Notes: generated from the letters alone by a model not told the origin. A DNA stretch of 18,226 nt from an uncultured Ruminococcus sp. (GCA_910584195.1 CAJTYV010000043.1:1-18226); one strand, 5' to 3'; numbered from the stretch's first letter, positions 6,388 through 14,868 are shown. Numbers and translations are program-made.

Positions 6388-7263
6388 CTATGCTCTGTAA
6401 GCATTTCGAGACAATTCGATAAATTTTTGTACAGCCTGATTAAAAGGCTGATATTTTTTCCAGACCAATACGGAAGTATTGCTGACCTCTGGAGAAAGGG
6501 GACGAAAAGTCAATCCCGAAAGATTTTTGAATGCACCTTCGATCACAAACGCATAACCAAGATGACGTTCCACCAGCAATGCTGCATTGTCGATCAAGTC
6601 ATATGTACAGAACACATTCAGATTTTCTGTACTTCCGCCAAACCATGCTTTTGCTTCACGTTCGTCAATACGCCAGTTCACAATCAAAGGTAAGGAATGC
6701 AAATCTGTGGGCGTGATGACTGTTTTTTGTGCCAAAAAGTCATCTTCCGGCATAAGAATTCCCCAGACATCTTTTTTCGGCAGACGGACGAAATTGTATT
6801 TTTCCACTTCAATCGGTTCCATTAAAATACCGATATCCAAAAGACCTTTATCCAGTTGATCCTTGATCACAGCCGCCGTACCCGTGTGGAGTTCAAAACG
6901 TACCTTCGGATATTTTTTGTGATATTCCTCCAGCAATTGGGAAAGAGCATCGGAAGCCGCGGCAGTGACTCCGCTGCCAATGGAAACCAGTCCCATTAAC
7001 TCCTCATTGCCGTTTTTGAATTCCTGTTCTGTTTTATCTGTCAAGGACACAATTTCTTCCGCACGGCGACGCAGCAGCATACCTGCCTCTGTCAGAGAAA
7101 CTTTCCGATTGGAACGTTCAAATAGTTTGGTATCCAGCTCGTCCTCCAATTCCGCCATCTGACGGCTGAGCGTTGGTTGGGTTATGTGTAAAATCTCTGC
7201 CGCACGGGTAATGTTTTCTTCCCTTGCAACAGTCAAATAATACCTGAGAACACGAAGCTCCAT
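6388..7263 (-). CDS. LysR-family transcriptional regulator
   Basis: This 291-residue LysR-type regulator has its helix-turn-helix at residues 1-60 (MELRVLRYYLTVAREENIT, then AAEILHITQPTLSRQMAEL), a linker helix to about residue 90, and a periplasmic-binding-protein-like effector domain from about residue 92 (LVSIGSGVTAAASDAL) to the end. The frame is open to 7278, but the start at 7263 is preferred because MELRVLRYY is the canonical family N-terminus and a GGGAGGA site stands in front of it. It has its own sigma-A promoter and lies upstream of, and codirectional with, the acetyltransferase gene and the redox operon, so it may control either. The effector ligand is unknown. Close homologues next to flavodoxin and aldo/keto reductase genes are common in Clostridia. 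Confidence 0.93.
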   Translation of the reverse strand: MELRVLRYYLTVAREENITRAAEILHITQPTLSRQMAELEDELDTKLFERSNRKVSLTEAGMLLRRRAEEIVSLTDKTEQEFKNGNEELMGLVSIGSGVTAAASDALSQLLEEYHKKYPKVRFELHTGTAAVIKDQLDKGLLDIGILMEPIEVEKYNFVRLPKKDVWGILMPEDDFLAQKTVITPTDLHSLPLIVNWRIDEREAKAWFGGSTENLNVFCTYDLIDNAALLVERHLGYAFVIEGAFKNLSGLTFRPLSPEVSNTSVLVWKKYQPFNQAVQKFIELSRNAYRA

Positions 7264-7313
7264 GGATTTTCCTCCCATTTGTTTATCTGCAATCTCACAT
7301 TTACTTTTAATAT

Positions 7314-7342
7314 ATTATACCAATTCAGAATGGGAAAGTCAA
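7314..7342 (-). promoter_or_regulatory. Sigma-A promoter of lysR
   Basis: The minus strand shows -35 TTGACT (7337-7342), a 17-bp spacer and a consensus -10 TATAAT (7314-7319), about 50 bp before the lysR start codon. It lies just behind the stop codon of the yyaL-like gene. Confidence 0.85.
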
Positions 7343-7358
7343 GATAGGAATGTAACTT

Positions 7359-7373
7359 TTGAAACAATTCCAA
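7359..7373. promoter_or_regulatory. Possible LysR binding site (T-N11-A dyad)
   Basis: The imperfect dyad TTGAAACAATTCCAA (arms TTGAAA and TTCCAA, one mismatch) fits the T-N11-A rule of LysR recognition sites. It lies about 17 bp upstream of the lysR -35 box, where an autoregulatory site would be expected. Short AT-rich dyads are common, so this is tentative. Confidence 0.35.
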
Positions 7374-7379
7374 TAGTGA

Positions 7380-9317
7380 TTACTCAATGCAATCATTCAT
7401 CGGCGGCAAACAGGTGTGATTTTTACATACATAATATGTTATCTCATCATTCAAAAGGGGATATTCTTTGTTTTCCTTTACCACTGATATATTTGCAAGA
7501 AACGGAATATTTCTCCTTACTTCTTCCAAATCCGAATCATTTTTCAAAGCAACAGTAATATGCTCCGGTGGATTTTCGTGCAGCATTTTTGCAACCAGAA
7601 ACATACAATGTCCCGCCGGATAATCGCTCGCTTGAGATGACAAAAAATCCAACTGTTTTTCAGCAAGTTCATGATATTTCTCATTCTCCGTAAGCTGATA
7701 CAATCTGACAAAATTGTATGCCATGACAGAATTTCCACTTGGAATCGCTCCGTCATATACTTCTTTCGGATTCAGAAATAATTCCGTATTCTCTGATTCT
7801 GAAAGATAAAATCCACCATTCTTTTTATCAAAAAAGCGCCTGATTGCTTCATCACAGAATCGTTCTGCTTTTTCCAGATAAGCTTTGTCAAGTGTGGAAT
7901 TATATAGTTCGATAAGAGCAGTGACATAGAATGCATAATCGTCCAGAAAACTGTTTTCTGAGTGTTTTCCGTCACGCCAACTTGTATAAAGTCGAGTACC
8001 GTTACACAAATTTTTCTCAATAAATTTTTGGGCATTGGCAGCGGCATTCAGATATTTTTCATTGTGCGAAACTCTGTAAAGCATGGACAATGCTGCGATC
8101 ATCATTGAGTTCCACGAAAACAAAATTTTATCATCAAGATGCAGCTTTGTACGATTTTTTCGGTAATCATACAGCTTCTTCAGTTCATCACTAAAATCTG
8201 TGGTCAGGTCATTGCTTTTCAGCAGATTTGGGATATTCACTCCCTCAAAGTTACCGCTTTCTGTAATATCGAAAGTTTCTGTAAACCGCCTGCCATTTTC
8301 CTCACCAAGAACCTGAATGATTTCATCCAGTGTAAAGGTATAATATTTTCCCTCCACACCCTCACTATCGGCGTCCTGAGCACTGTAAAATCCTCCGTCA
8401 TCAGATGCCATTTCACGAAGAATATATTCTACCGTTTTTTCTGCCGTATCAAGATGAATTTTATTTTTTGTAAGACAATAAGCCGATGAATAAGCAATTA
8501 TCAAAAGTGCATTGTCATAGAGCATTTTTTCAAAATGCGGTGCAAGAAAATACTTGTCCGTGGAGTATCTTGAAAATCCGTAACCGATATGATCGAAAAT
8601 GCCGCCTTTCCGCATTTGCAGGAGCGTTTTTTCCGCCATTTTCAAAACATCAGAATTCTGATTCTGCTTTGCATACAGCATCAAAAACAACAAGTTATGG
8701 GGTGTAGGAAATTTGGGCGCTGAACCAAATCCACCATTGATCTCATCAAAACTGTCTGAAAATATTTGCATTGTCTGCTCAATCAAGTTTTCATCATTCA
8801 CATTTTTATTACCTGATCCTGCACTTTTCAGGTGTGCAATGATTTGTTCGGCAGACTGCAAAAGTTCTCTGCGGTTATTGTTCCACTGGTTCGCAATTGC
8901 AGTAAGCAAATCGGGAAATCCAGGCATTCCATAATGGAACTTTGGCGGAAAATATGTGCCAGCGAAAAACGGCTTTTTGTCCCATGTCATAAAGATACTC
9001 ATAGGCCATCCGCCGCTGCCTGTGAATGCCTGACACACCGACATATATACGCTGTCAATATCCGGACGCTCCTCACGGTCAACCTTGATGGAAACAAAAT
9101 ATTGATTCAGAATTTCTGCCGTTTTTTCATCTTCAAAACTCTCATGTGCCATCACATGACACCAATGACAAGTGCTATATCCGATGCTCAGAAAAATTGG
9201 TTTATCCTCAGATTTTGCCTTGTCAAAAGCTTCCTCACACCACGGATACCAGTTGACTGGATTTTCTGCGTGCTGTAATAAATATGGACTTGTTGTATTT
9301 TTCAGCTGATTGCTCAT
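7380..9317 (-). CDS. YyaL-like thioredoxin-domain/DUF255 protein
   Basis: This 645-residue cytoplasmic protein belongs to the YyaL/SPATA20 family. The N-terminal DUF255 thioredoxin-like domain (about residues 3-165) begins NTTSPYLLQHAENPVNWYPW. It carries the hallmark STCHWCHVMAHESF, with Cys50 and Cys53 in CxxC position, followed by VDREERPDIDSVYM and GWPMSIFM. The rest is an (alpha/alpha) barrel related to AGE/glycosidase-type enzymes, with repeats such as EKMLYDNALLI, GGFYSAQDADSEG and FSWNSMMIAAL. The family is widespread and its molecular function is not established. Length is slightly short of the usual 650-700 but both ends look complete. The start has a GGAGG site. It is divergent from the ABC transporter module, and lysR follows with its own promoter, so it is probably a single-gene unit. 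Confidence 0.95.
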   Translation of the reverse strand: MSNQLKNTTSPYLLQHAENPVNWYPWCEEAFDKAKSEDKPIFLSIGYSTCHWCHVMAHESFEDEKTAEILNQYFVSIKVDREERPDIDSVYMSVCQAFTGSGGWPMSIFMTWDKKPFFAGTYFPPKFHYGMPGFPDLLTAIANQWNNNRRELLQSAEQIIAHLKSAGSGNKNVNDENLIEQTMQIFSDSFDEINGGFGSAPKFPTPHNLLFLMLYAKQNQNSDVLKMAEKTLLQMRKGGIFDHIGYGFSRYSTDKYFLAPHFEKMLYDNALLIIAYSSAYCLTKNKIHLDTAEKTVEYILREMASDDGGFYSAQDADSEGVEGKYYTFTLDEIIQVLGEENGRRFTETFDITESGNFEGVNIPNLLKSNDLTTDFSDELKKLYDYRKNRTKLHLDDKILFSWNSMMIAALSMLYRVSHNEKYLNAAANAQKFIEKNLCNGTRLYTSWRDGKHSENSFLDDYAFYVTALIELYNSTLDKAYLEKAERFCDEAIRRFFDKKNGGFYLSESENTELFLNPKEVYDGAIPSGNSVMAYNFVRLYQLTENEKYHELAEKQLDFLSSQASDYPAGHCMFLVAKMLHENPPEHITVALKNDSDLEEVRRNIPFLANISVVKENKEYPLLNDEITYYVCKNHTCLPPMNDCIE

Positions 9318-9487
9318 TTTGCTGCCTCCGATCGTTTTCTGTTAGTATATCCATTGTAGAATAAGTCATACTAATACGAAAAATTCATGTTAAAAAAGTA
9401 AAAATTAGGAAAATGCTGATTAAAATGTTTGTTTTCTATAATAAAAAACAATGTGCAATCTACAGTCTATTTTGCTATAAAACAATA

Positions 9488-9523
9488 GAACCGTTCTCAA
9501 TACGAGGACGGTTCAAGTTTTTT
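9488..9523 (+). terminator. Intrinsic terminator with no gene in front
   Basis: An 11-bp stem (GAACCGTTCTC with GAGGACGGTTC, one G-U pair) and loop AATAC are followed by AAG and six T. On the plus strand no coding sequence lies between 9318 and the hairpin, so it ends either a short untranslated transcript or nothing. A possible -10 TATAAT is at 9437-9442, without a good -35 box. Confidence 0.7.
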
Positions 9524-9536
9524 AAAATCTCTAAAA

Positions 9537-9555
9537 GTTAAAGACTTGTTAAGAA
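9537..9555 (+). promoter_or_regulatory. Tandem 11-bp-phased repeat, likely response-regulator site
   Basis: GTTAAAGA (9537-9544) and GTTAAGAA (9548-9555) are direct repeats whose starts are 11 bp apart, one helical turn. They sit where a -35 box should be for the -10 element at 9565. This spacing is what OmpR-family dimers bind, and such a regulator is encoded downstream at 12848. Confidence 0.55.
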
Positions 9556-9562
9556 TTTTTAT

Positions 9563-9570
9563 GCTATAAT
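9563..9570 (+). promoter_or_regulatory. Extended -10 promoter of the ABC transporter operon
   Basis: TGCTATAAT (TG at 9562-9563, TATAAT at 9565-9570) is an extended -10 element about 45 bp before the permease start. No consensus -35 is present at 16-18 bp, which suits a promoter needing an activator bound at the adjacent tandem repeat. Confidence 0.65.
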
Positions 9571-9613
9571 CAGAACATAGAGAAAATAAAACGCAAGAAA
9601 AGAGGTATACACT

Positions 9614-11980
9614 ATGTTCTGGAGGATACTGAAAAAAGACCTGAAACGAAAAAAGACCATGAATATTATCCTGCTGCTGTTTGTCATTTTATGCTCAATG
9701 TTTGCAGCGGCAAGCGTCAATAACATCATTGCGGTCATGGGCGGTCTTGACTACTATTTTGAAAAGGCGGGAATGGCAGATTACTTCATTATCTCTCGTG
9801 ACAGTGAGGTTAGGAGCGAGGCAGATGAGCTACTCTCCCAAAGCAGTTATGTCAAGGAATACCGTGCAGAAAAAACGATCTTTGCGGCTTCTGAATGCTA
9901 TGAGATAGATCAGGGCAAGCTAATGGATTTTTCCAATATTTCAGTGATATGCGATATTGGAGATACTAAGCTGAATTTTTTTGATGAAAACAACATCGTG
10001 ATAACCGAGATTGAAAAGGGAAAGGTCTGGCTGACAGGCGGAGTGCCCCGCAGAGAGGGCGTTGAGGTCGGAGATGTATTCACGTTCAGCCTTGGGGATA
10101 CCGAACTTGAGTTTGAAGTTGCAGGCTTTGCAAAGGACGCACTTCTTGGCTCGGAGATGATGGGAAACCCGAGAATGCTCATGAACAGTAACGACTTCAA
10201 TACGCTCTGTGATGATGAGATGATAAACAGCTATAGCATGGGTCACGTTTTTTATGTAGATACAGACAATACATCAGCACTTGAATCTGAACTTTCAGAT
10301 CTGAACGGTATCATGTTCTTGGGCGATAGAAATATGATAAAGATGACCTATGTGATGAATATGCTTGTTGCAATGATAATTCTTGCCATTAGTGTAGGAC
10401 TTATCGTTGTATCGTTCGTTGTGCTGAGATTCACCATCAGATTCACTATTTCGGAGGAATTTCGTGAGATCGGCGTTATGAAAGCGATCGGTTTGCAAAA
10501 CAATTCGATAAGATCGCTCTATCTTGTGAAATATCTGGGAATTGCTCTGACAGGTTCGCTCATAGGCTATTTTGGCAGCGTGCCTTTCGGCAAAATGTTG
10601 CTTAAAAACGTAAGCGAAAATATGGTGCTTGGGAATGACAGCGGCGTGCTGATCGGTATTCTCTGCTGCGCCGCAGTTGTACTGATTATACTGCTGTTCA
10701 GCTGGGGCAGCACAAGAAAGATCAGCAAATTCTCGCCTATCGATGCAGTGCGAAGTGGTCAGACGGGTGAACGTTTCAAAAAGCGTAGTTTGCTCAGACT
10801 TGGGAAAAGTAGGCTCGGAAGCACTGAATTTTTAGCATTGAATGACGTACTCAGCGAACCTAAACAGTACGGCATACTTACGGCGATATTTGCGATATGT
10901 ACCTCGCTGGTCATGATACTGGCTGTAACCGCAAACACTCTTGACAGCGATAAGCTTCTTTATCTGCTGTCAGTCACCGAAAGTGATGTTTATATGTCAG
11001 ATTCCGCAAGGGCTATGGATGTTATGGCAGGGGTCAAGACGATTCGTGAAACAGAAGAGGAGATCGAGGATATACTTGCGGAAAACGATATGCCGGGAAC
11101 AGTTTATCTGGAGGGCTGGTATAAACTGCCTGTTACGGCAAATGGCAATCGCTTTAATTTCAACTTTATGAAATGCAGCGATACAAAAACGACCGACTAT
11201 GATTATACCGAGGGTACAGCTCCGATATATGAAGATGAGGTAGCGGTCACAAAGCAGATCGCCGATAAGCTGAGTGTCAGTATCGGAGATCATATCAGCG
11301 TGAATATCGGCGGAGAGGAAAGAGAGTTTATCATAACGGCATACTTCCAGTGCTTCAACAATTTAGGCGAGTGTGCAAGATTTCATGAAAACGTCAGCAT
11401 TCCGGATAATCTTATGACAGCTGCATTTGCGTATCAGGTAGATTTTGACGACAACCCCGACAGCACAGTAATATCTGAACGTATCGAAGCTATGAAGGAT
11501 ATTTTTGATAACGAAAATGTAATGGATACGAAAGGGTTCGTCAATGATTGTATGGGCGTAGGAGATACGATAGCATCGGTAAAGAATCTCGTTCTTGTTT
11601 TGTCGCTGGTAATCATCATTCTGCTGGCGGTACTTATGGAGAGAAGTTTTATCTCCAAAGAAAAGACAGAAATAGCTCTTATGAAGGCAGTAGGCTTCAA
11701 CAGCGGTTCCGTGATACTTCATCACACACTTCGCTTCGGAATAACAGTATTAACGGCGGTAATTGTATCATCAGCATTATTTCTGCCGCTCACGAAGCTG
11801 ATAATGAACCCGATTTTCGGAATGATGGGTGCAATCGGAAATATTGACTATCAGATAAATGCTTTGGAGATTTTCGGGGTATATCCTGCTATCATATTTG
11901 TGGTGACCGTGCTTAGTACAGCACTGACAGCACTTTACACTAAAACGATCAAGGCAAGCGATACGGCTTCAATCGAATAA
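9614..11980 (+). CDS. ABC transporter permease with two FtsX domains
   Basis: This 788-residue integral membrane protein has the MacB/FtsX-type layout: an N-terminal membrane helix (about 17-35), a large extracellular domain (about 40-245), then three helices (about 250-273, 305-325, 345-363) with the family motif EFREIGVMKAIGL just after the first. A second half follows: a helix at about 420-440, another extracellular domain, and three C-terminal helices with the matching motif EIALMKAVGF. It would pair with the ATPase 13 bp downstream and act as a mechanotransmission-type or exporter complex. Its neighbours, a response regulator and sensor kinase, fit sensing of and resistance to envelope-active peptides; the substrate is unknown. 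The start has an AGAGG site and follows a promoter with a tandem repeat. Confidence 0.93.
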   Translation: MFWRILKKDLKRKKTMNIILLLFVILCSMFAAASVNNIIAVMGGLDYYFEKAGMADYFIISRDSEVRSEADELLSQSSYVKEYRAEKTIFAASECYEIDQGKLMDFSNISVICDIGDTKLNFFDENNIVITEIEKGKVWLTGGVPRREGVEVGDVFTFSLGDTELEFEVAGFAKDALLGSEMMGNPRMLMNSNDFNTLCDDEMINSYSMGHVFYVDTDNTSALESELSDLNGIMFLGDRNMIKMTYVMNMLVAMIILAISVGLIVVSFVVLRFTIRFTISEEFREIGVMKAIGLQNNSIRSLYLVKYLGIALTGSLIGYFGSVPFGKMLLKNVSENMVLGNDSGVLIGILCCAAVVLIILLFSWGSTRKISKFSPIDAVRSGQTGERFKKRSLLRLGKSRLGSTEFLALNDVLSEPKQYGILTAIFAICTSLVMILAVTANTLDSDKLLYLLSVTESDVYMSDSARAMDVMAGVKTIRETEEEIEDILAENDMPGTVYLEGWYKLPVTANGNRFNFNFMKCSDTKTTDYDYTEGTAPIYEDEVAVTKQIADKLSVSIGDHISVNIGGEEREFIITAYFQCFNNLGECARFHENVSIPDNLMTAAFAYQVDFDDNPDSTVISERIEAMKDIFDNENVMDTKGFVNDCMGVGDTIASVKNLVLVLSLVIIILLAVLMERSFISKEKTEIALMKAVGFNSGSVILHHTLRFGITVLTAVIVSSALFLPLTKLIMNPIFGMMGAIGNIDYQINALEIFGVYPAIIFVVTVLSTALTALYTKTIKASDTASIE

Positions 11981-11993
11981 GGAGGATTTTACA

Positions 11994-12764
11994 ATGAATA
12001 CGGTTTTACAGACAAAGGGACTTTGTAAGACATACATCGTGAACAAGCATCAGAACAACGTACTGAAAAACATCGACCTGACCATCAGCGAGGGCGAAAT
12101 GGTAGCGGTCATGGGACCTTCCGGCTCAGGCAAAAGCACACTGCTCTACTGCGTATCAGGTATGGACAGAGTAACAGCAGGAGAGGTTATTTTCAACGGA
12201 AAAGAAACAGCTAAACTAAGCGACAAGGAGCTTGCAAGACTCAGACTTGATGAAATGGGATTTATTTTTCAGCAGATGTACATGATGAAAAATCTTAGCG
12301 TGCTTGACAATATAATACTTCCTGCTGTAAAGTCAAAGAAGAATAACGAGAGCAGAAAACAGATAGAAGAGCATGGACGTTCGCTTATGCGCAGACTTGG
12401 CATTGATGATGTTGGTGGCAACGACATCAACGAGGTTTCAGGTGGACAGCTTCAGAGGGCTTGTATCTGCCGGAGCATGATAAATTCTCCGAAAATGATT
12501 TTTGCCGATGAACCGACAGGTGCGCTCAATCGTTCAAGTTCCGATGAGGTAATGAATGAGCTGCTTTCTCTCAATCGTGACGGTACTACAATTATGTGTG
12601 TGACCCATGACCCAAAGGTTGCCGCAAAGTGCAGCAGGGTACTGTATATTGTGGACGGCGGTATCGTAGGCGAAAAGAAAATGGGACATTTCGGCGGAGG
12701 TGACAAAGAACTTCGTGACCGTGAAAGAGAGCTGAACAACTGGCTGATGGAGCAAGGTTGGTAA
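11994..12764 (+). CDS. ABC transporter ATP-binding protein
   Basis: This 256-residue ATPase belongs to the MacB/LolD/FtsE-like group that drives FtsX-type permeases. Walker A is GPSGSGKST at residues 41-49, the Q-loop is FIFQQMYMM, the signature is VSGGQLQRA, Walker B plus catalytic Glu is MIFADEPTGALN, and the H-loop is CVTHDP. All catalytic residues are present. The start has a consensus GGAGG site and lies 13 bp after the permease stop, so the two are co-transcribed and translationally close. The C-terminal tail (about residues 225-256) is charged and slightly longer than in LolD, which is common in Clostridia members. It is cytoplasmic and acts as a dimer with the permease. Confidence 0.95.
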   Translation: MNTVLQTKGLCKTYIVNKHQNNVLKNIDLTISEGEMVAVMGPSGSGKSTLLYCVSGMDRVTAGEVIFNGKETAKLSDKELARLRLDEMGFIFQQMYMMKNLSVLDNIILPAVKSKKNNESRKQIEEHGRSLMRRLGIDDVGGNDINEVSGGQLQRACICRSMINSPKMIFADEPTGALNRSSSDEVMNELLSLNRDGTTIMCVTHDPKVAAKCSRVLYIVDGGIVGEKKMGHFGGGDKELRDRERELNNWLMEQGW

Positions 12765-12771
12765 TGAAAAG

Positions 12772-12797
12772 ACAGCACCGTTTTTTTGCGGTGCTGT
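12772..12797 (+). other. Intercistronic hairpin with seven-T loop
   Basis: A perfect 9-bp stem (ACAGCACCG with CGGTGCTGT) closes a loop of seven T and a G, just after the ATPase stop codon. There is no T run after the stem, so it is not a standard terminator. It separates the transporter genes from the regulator promoter at 12800 and may protect or pause the upstream mRNA. Confidence 0.6.
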
Positions 12798-12799
12798 AC

Positions 12800-12828
12800 T
12801 TGCTGTATTCAGGAAAATATGTTACAAT
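12800..12828 (+). promoter_or_regulatory. Separate promoter of the two-component genes
   Basis: -35 TTGCTG (12800-12805) and -10 TACAAT (12823-12828) are separated by 17 bp and lie about 20 bp before the regulator start codon. No copy of the tandem GTTAA repeat is present here, so expression may be constitutive at a basal level. Confidence 0.65.
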
Positions 12829-12847
12829 AATAACAGGTGGTGATCTT

Positions 12848-13510
12848 ATGACCGATATTCTGATAGTGGAAGATGATAGGGAATTGGCAGATCTGCTGAC
12901 TGACTTTCTGCGTGCGGAGGGCTATACTGTGTCAAGCGTTGACAGCGGAGAACGTGCCATACAGCTCTTTGAACGATACGGCACAAGACTTGTGGTGCTT
13001 GACATCAATCTCCCCGATGTGAATGGCTTTGCGGTATGTTCAAAACTCCGTGAAAAAGCTGATACGCCAATACTTATCGTCAGTGCAAGAACGGATAAAG
13101 AAGATAAACTGAGCGGCTTTGACCTCGGAGCGGATGATTACATTGAGAAGCCTTATGATATAGATATTCTTATTGCTAAAATAAAAGGCATTTTCAAGCG
13201 GAGGTATCAACGTGAAATATTGTCCGCAGACGGTGTGACACTAAATCTTGTCGACCGAACGGCAGTAATCGACGGTAAGCCTGCCTTCCTGCCGACAAAG
13301 GAATTTGACCTGCTTGCATTGCTGATAGAAAATCAAGGCAAGGCTCTGAAAAAAGAGTATCTGTTCAGTACAGTTTGGGGCAGCGACAGCGAATCAGAGC
13401 TGCAAACACTTCATGTACATATTAACCGTTTGCGGCAGAAACTGGGCGACAATCCGAAGAATGCAAAGCGTTTGCTGACCGTCTGGGGCGTGGGGTATAA
13501 GTTCGTATGA
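12848..13510 (+). CDS. OmpR/VanR-type response regulator
   Basis: This 220-residue response regulator has a receiver domain (residues 1-115) with acidic pocket Glu8-Asp9-Asp10, phospho-acceptor Asp52 in VVLDINLPD, Ser79 in IVSARTD, and Lys101 in YIEKPYD. A winged-helix DNA-binding domain (about 125-220) contains LPTKEFDLLALLIENQGK and the end LTVWGVGYKFV. The frame is open from 12758, but the start at 12848 gives the canonical MTDILIVEDD and has an AGGTGGTGAT site. The last codon region overlaps the kinase start as ATGA, giving translational coupling. It likely activates the transporter promoter through the tandem repeat at 9537-9555, which is inference from position and spacing. Confidence 0.95.
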   Translation: MTDILIVEDDRELADLLTDFLRAEGYTVSSVDSGERAIQLFERYGTRLVVLDINLPDVNGFAVCSKLREKADTPILIVSARTDKEDKLSGFDLGADDYIEKPYDIDILIAKIKGIFKRRYQREILSADGVTLNLVDRTAVIDGKPAFLPTKEFDLLALLIENQGKALKKEYLFSTVWGSDSESELQTLHVHINRLRQKLGDNPKNAKRLLTVWGVGYKFV

Positions 13511-14724
13511 GAGCGTTCAGAAGATTATGTATCATAGTGGCAACGATTTTTCTTTTGCTGACGCTAATGCTAAATTTTGTTCTGATAAGGCAGGAAAAAA
13601 CGGCTGACGGTATTTATCGTGTGGAAGCAAAACGCCTTGCCGATGAAATCATAGAAACAGGCAGCTATCACATGGAAAATTATCCCCATATCACGGGAAT
13701 ATTCACGGCTGAGGACGGCGAGCTATATTCCTCTGACGAACATTATCTGATCATCGAGGTAAATGATACGCTCTATCGTGTGGAATATTCAATTGACGAC
13801 AAGCATCATGGATTACTTATTATCAACTGCATTCTGTGTGCTGTTTTTGCGATTACAGCCGGCTTACTTCTATATATTTACAGGTATATCATCAAACCGT
13901 TCGGCAGACTGAATGATGTTCCGCAGGAGCTGGCAAGGGGCAATCTTGCTGTTCCCATACCCGAAGAGAAAAGCCGTTTTTTCGGGAAATTTACATGGGG
14001 CGTGAACCTCCTGCGTGAAAGTATAGAGAATAGCCGAAGAAGAGAAATCACAATGCAAAGAGAAAAAAAGCTCCTGTTGCTCTCCCTTTCCCACGACATC
14101 AAAACGCCTTTGTCGGCAATCAAGCTTAATGCAAAGGCACTTTCAAAAGGACTATACAAAGACGAAGAAAAACGCCGTAGTGCTGCCGAAAGTATTAACG
14201 CTCGTGCCGATGAAATTGAAGGCTTTGTAAGTGAGATCACTAAGGCAGCAAGCGAGGACTTCATGAGTTTTGAAGTTGTTATAGGCGAGGAATTTCTTAG
14301 CCGTATCGTCACAAGAATCCGTGCAAGATACGCTCCTCAACTCGCTATGTCGGGAACAGAATTTAGCATACAACAATACGATGACTGCATTCTTTCCTGC
14401 GACTCTGACCGATTGGCTGAATGTCTGCAAAACCTGATTGAAAATGCGATGAAATACGGTGACGGAAAACGCATTGAGTTGAGTTTTGATAAAATGGACG
14501 GCTGTGAGCTTATCACGGTATCAAACAAGGGCTGCACGCTGGAAACAAAAGAGCTGCCGCAGATATTTGAAAGTTTTCATCGGGGTAACAATGCTAGCAA
14601 AATACAGGGCAACGGTCTGGGGCTTTTCATCTGTAAAAGGCTGATGTCGCTTATGGGCGGTGAGGTCTATGCACATATTCATGACGGTTGCTTTTGTGCG
14701 ACACTGGTTGTAAAATTGGCGTAA
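13507..14724 (+). CDS. Sensor histidine kinase
   Basis: This 405-residue membrane sensor kinase has a first membrane helix at about 7-27, a short extracytoplasmic segment of about 75 residues, a second helix at about 102-126, a HAMP-like linker (about 127-180), and an H-box with His196 in SLSHDIKTPL. The ATPase domain contains the N-box LIENAMKYGDG (Asn313), a weak G1 box (VSNKG), an F-box IFESFHRG and the G2 box GNGLGLFICK. It starts on the ATG of an ATGA overlap with the regulator gene. The small sensory domain resembles kinases that read envelope stress, sometimes through the partner transporter. A strong terminator follows at 14835. The signal is unknown. Confidence 0.95.
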   Translation: MRAFRRLCIIVATIFLLLTLMLNFVLIRQEKTADGIYRVEAKRLADEIIETGSYHMENYPHITGIFTAEDGELYSSDEHYLIIEVNDTLYRVEYSIDDKHHGLLIINCILCAVFAITAGLLLYIYRYIIKPFGRLNDVPQELARGNLAVPIPEEKSRFFGKFTWGVNLLRESIENSRRREITMQREKKLLLLSLSHDIKTPLSAIKLNAKALSKGLYKDEEKRRSAAESINARADEIEGFVSEITKAASEDFMSFEVVIGEEFLSRIVTRIRARYAPQLAMSGTEFSIQQYDDCILSCDSDRLAECLQNLIENAMKYGDGKRIELSFDKMDGCELITVSNKGCTLETKELPQIFESFHRGNNASKIQGNGLGLFICKRLMSLMGGEVYAHIHDGCFCATLVVKLA

Positions 14725-14834
14725 CATTTCTCCGCAGCAATATCGGAATCAGGCTCTGCAAAATTATTATAATTCTAGTGCGGTGCGCAGCAATTTCAAA
14801 AACAAGTCCAGTGCAAAATCACATATCGACTATC

Positions 14835-14868
14835 ATCGCTGTCGGGATTATTCCTGACAGCGATTTTT
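14835..14868 (+). terminator. Terminator of the ABC/two-component module
   Basis: A long stem (ATCGCTGTC with GACAGCGAT, extended by GG/CC pairs and a loop TTAT) is followed by five T. It lies about 110 bp after the kinase stop codon. The bases in between (14725-14834) show no convincing gene. Confidence 0.85.

Larger units (their letters stand above)
6290..6410. repeat. Diverged direct repeat, promoter-leader copy 2
   Basis: This is the partner of 5544-5670. It holds the acetyltransferase promoter and leader and reaches into the last codons of lysR. The other copy carries a degraded version of those same lysR codons: AAT GCT TAC AGA GCA here, against AAT GCT TTT GAG GCA there. The direction of copying was therefore probably from this site. 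Confidence 0.7.

Noticed and set aside
12758..12847. N-terminal extension of the response regulator to 12758
   Set aside because: It crosses the hairpin and the promoter. The receiver domain starts canonically at 12848.
14725..14834. Possible minus-strand coding remnant after the kinase gene
   Set aside because: Short hydrophobic translations appear in several frames, but none carries a motif I can recognise.
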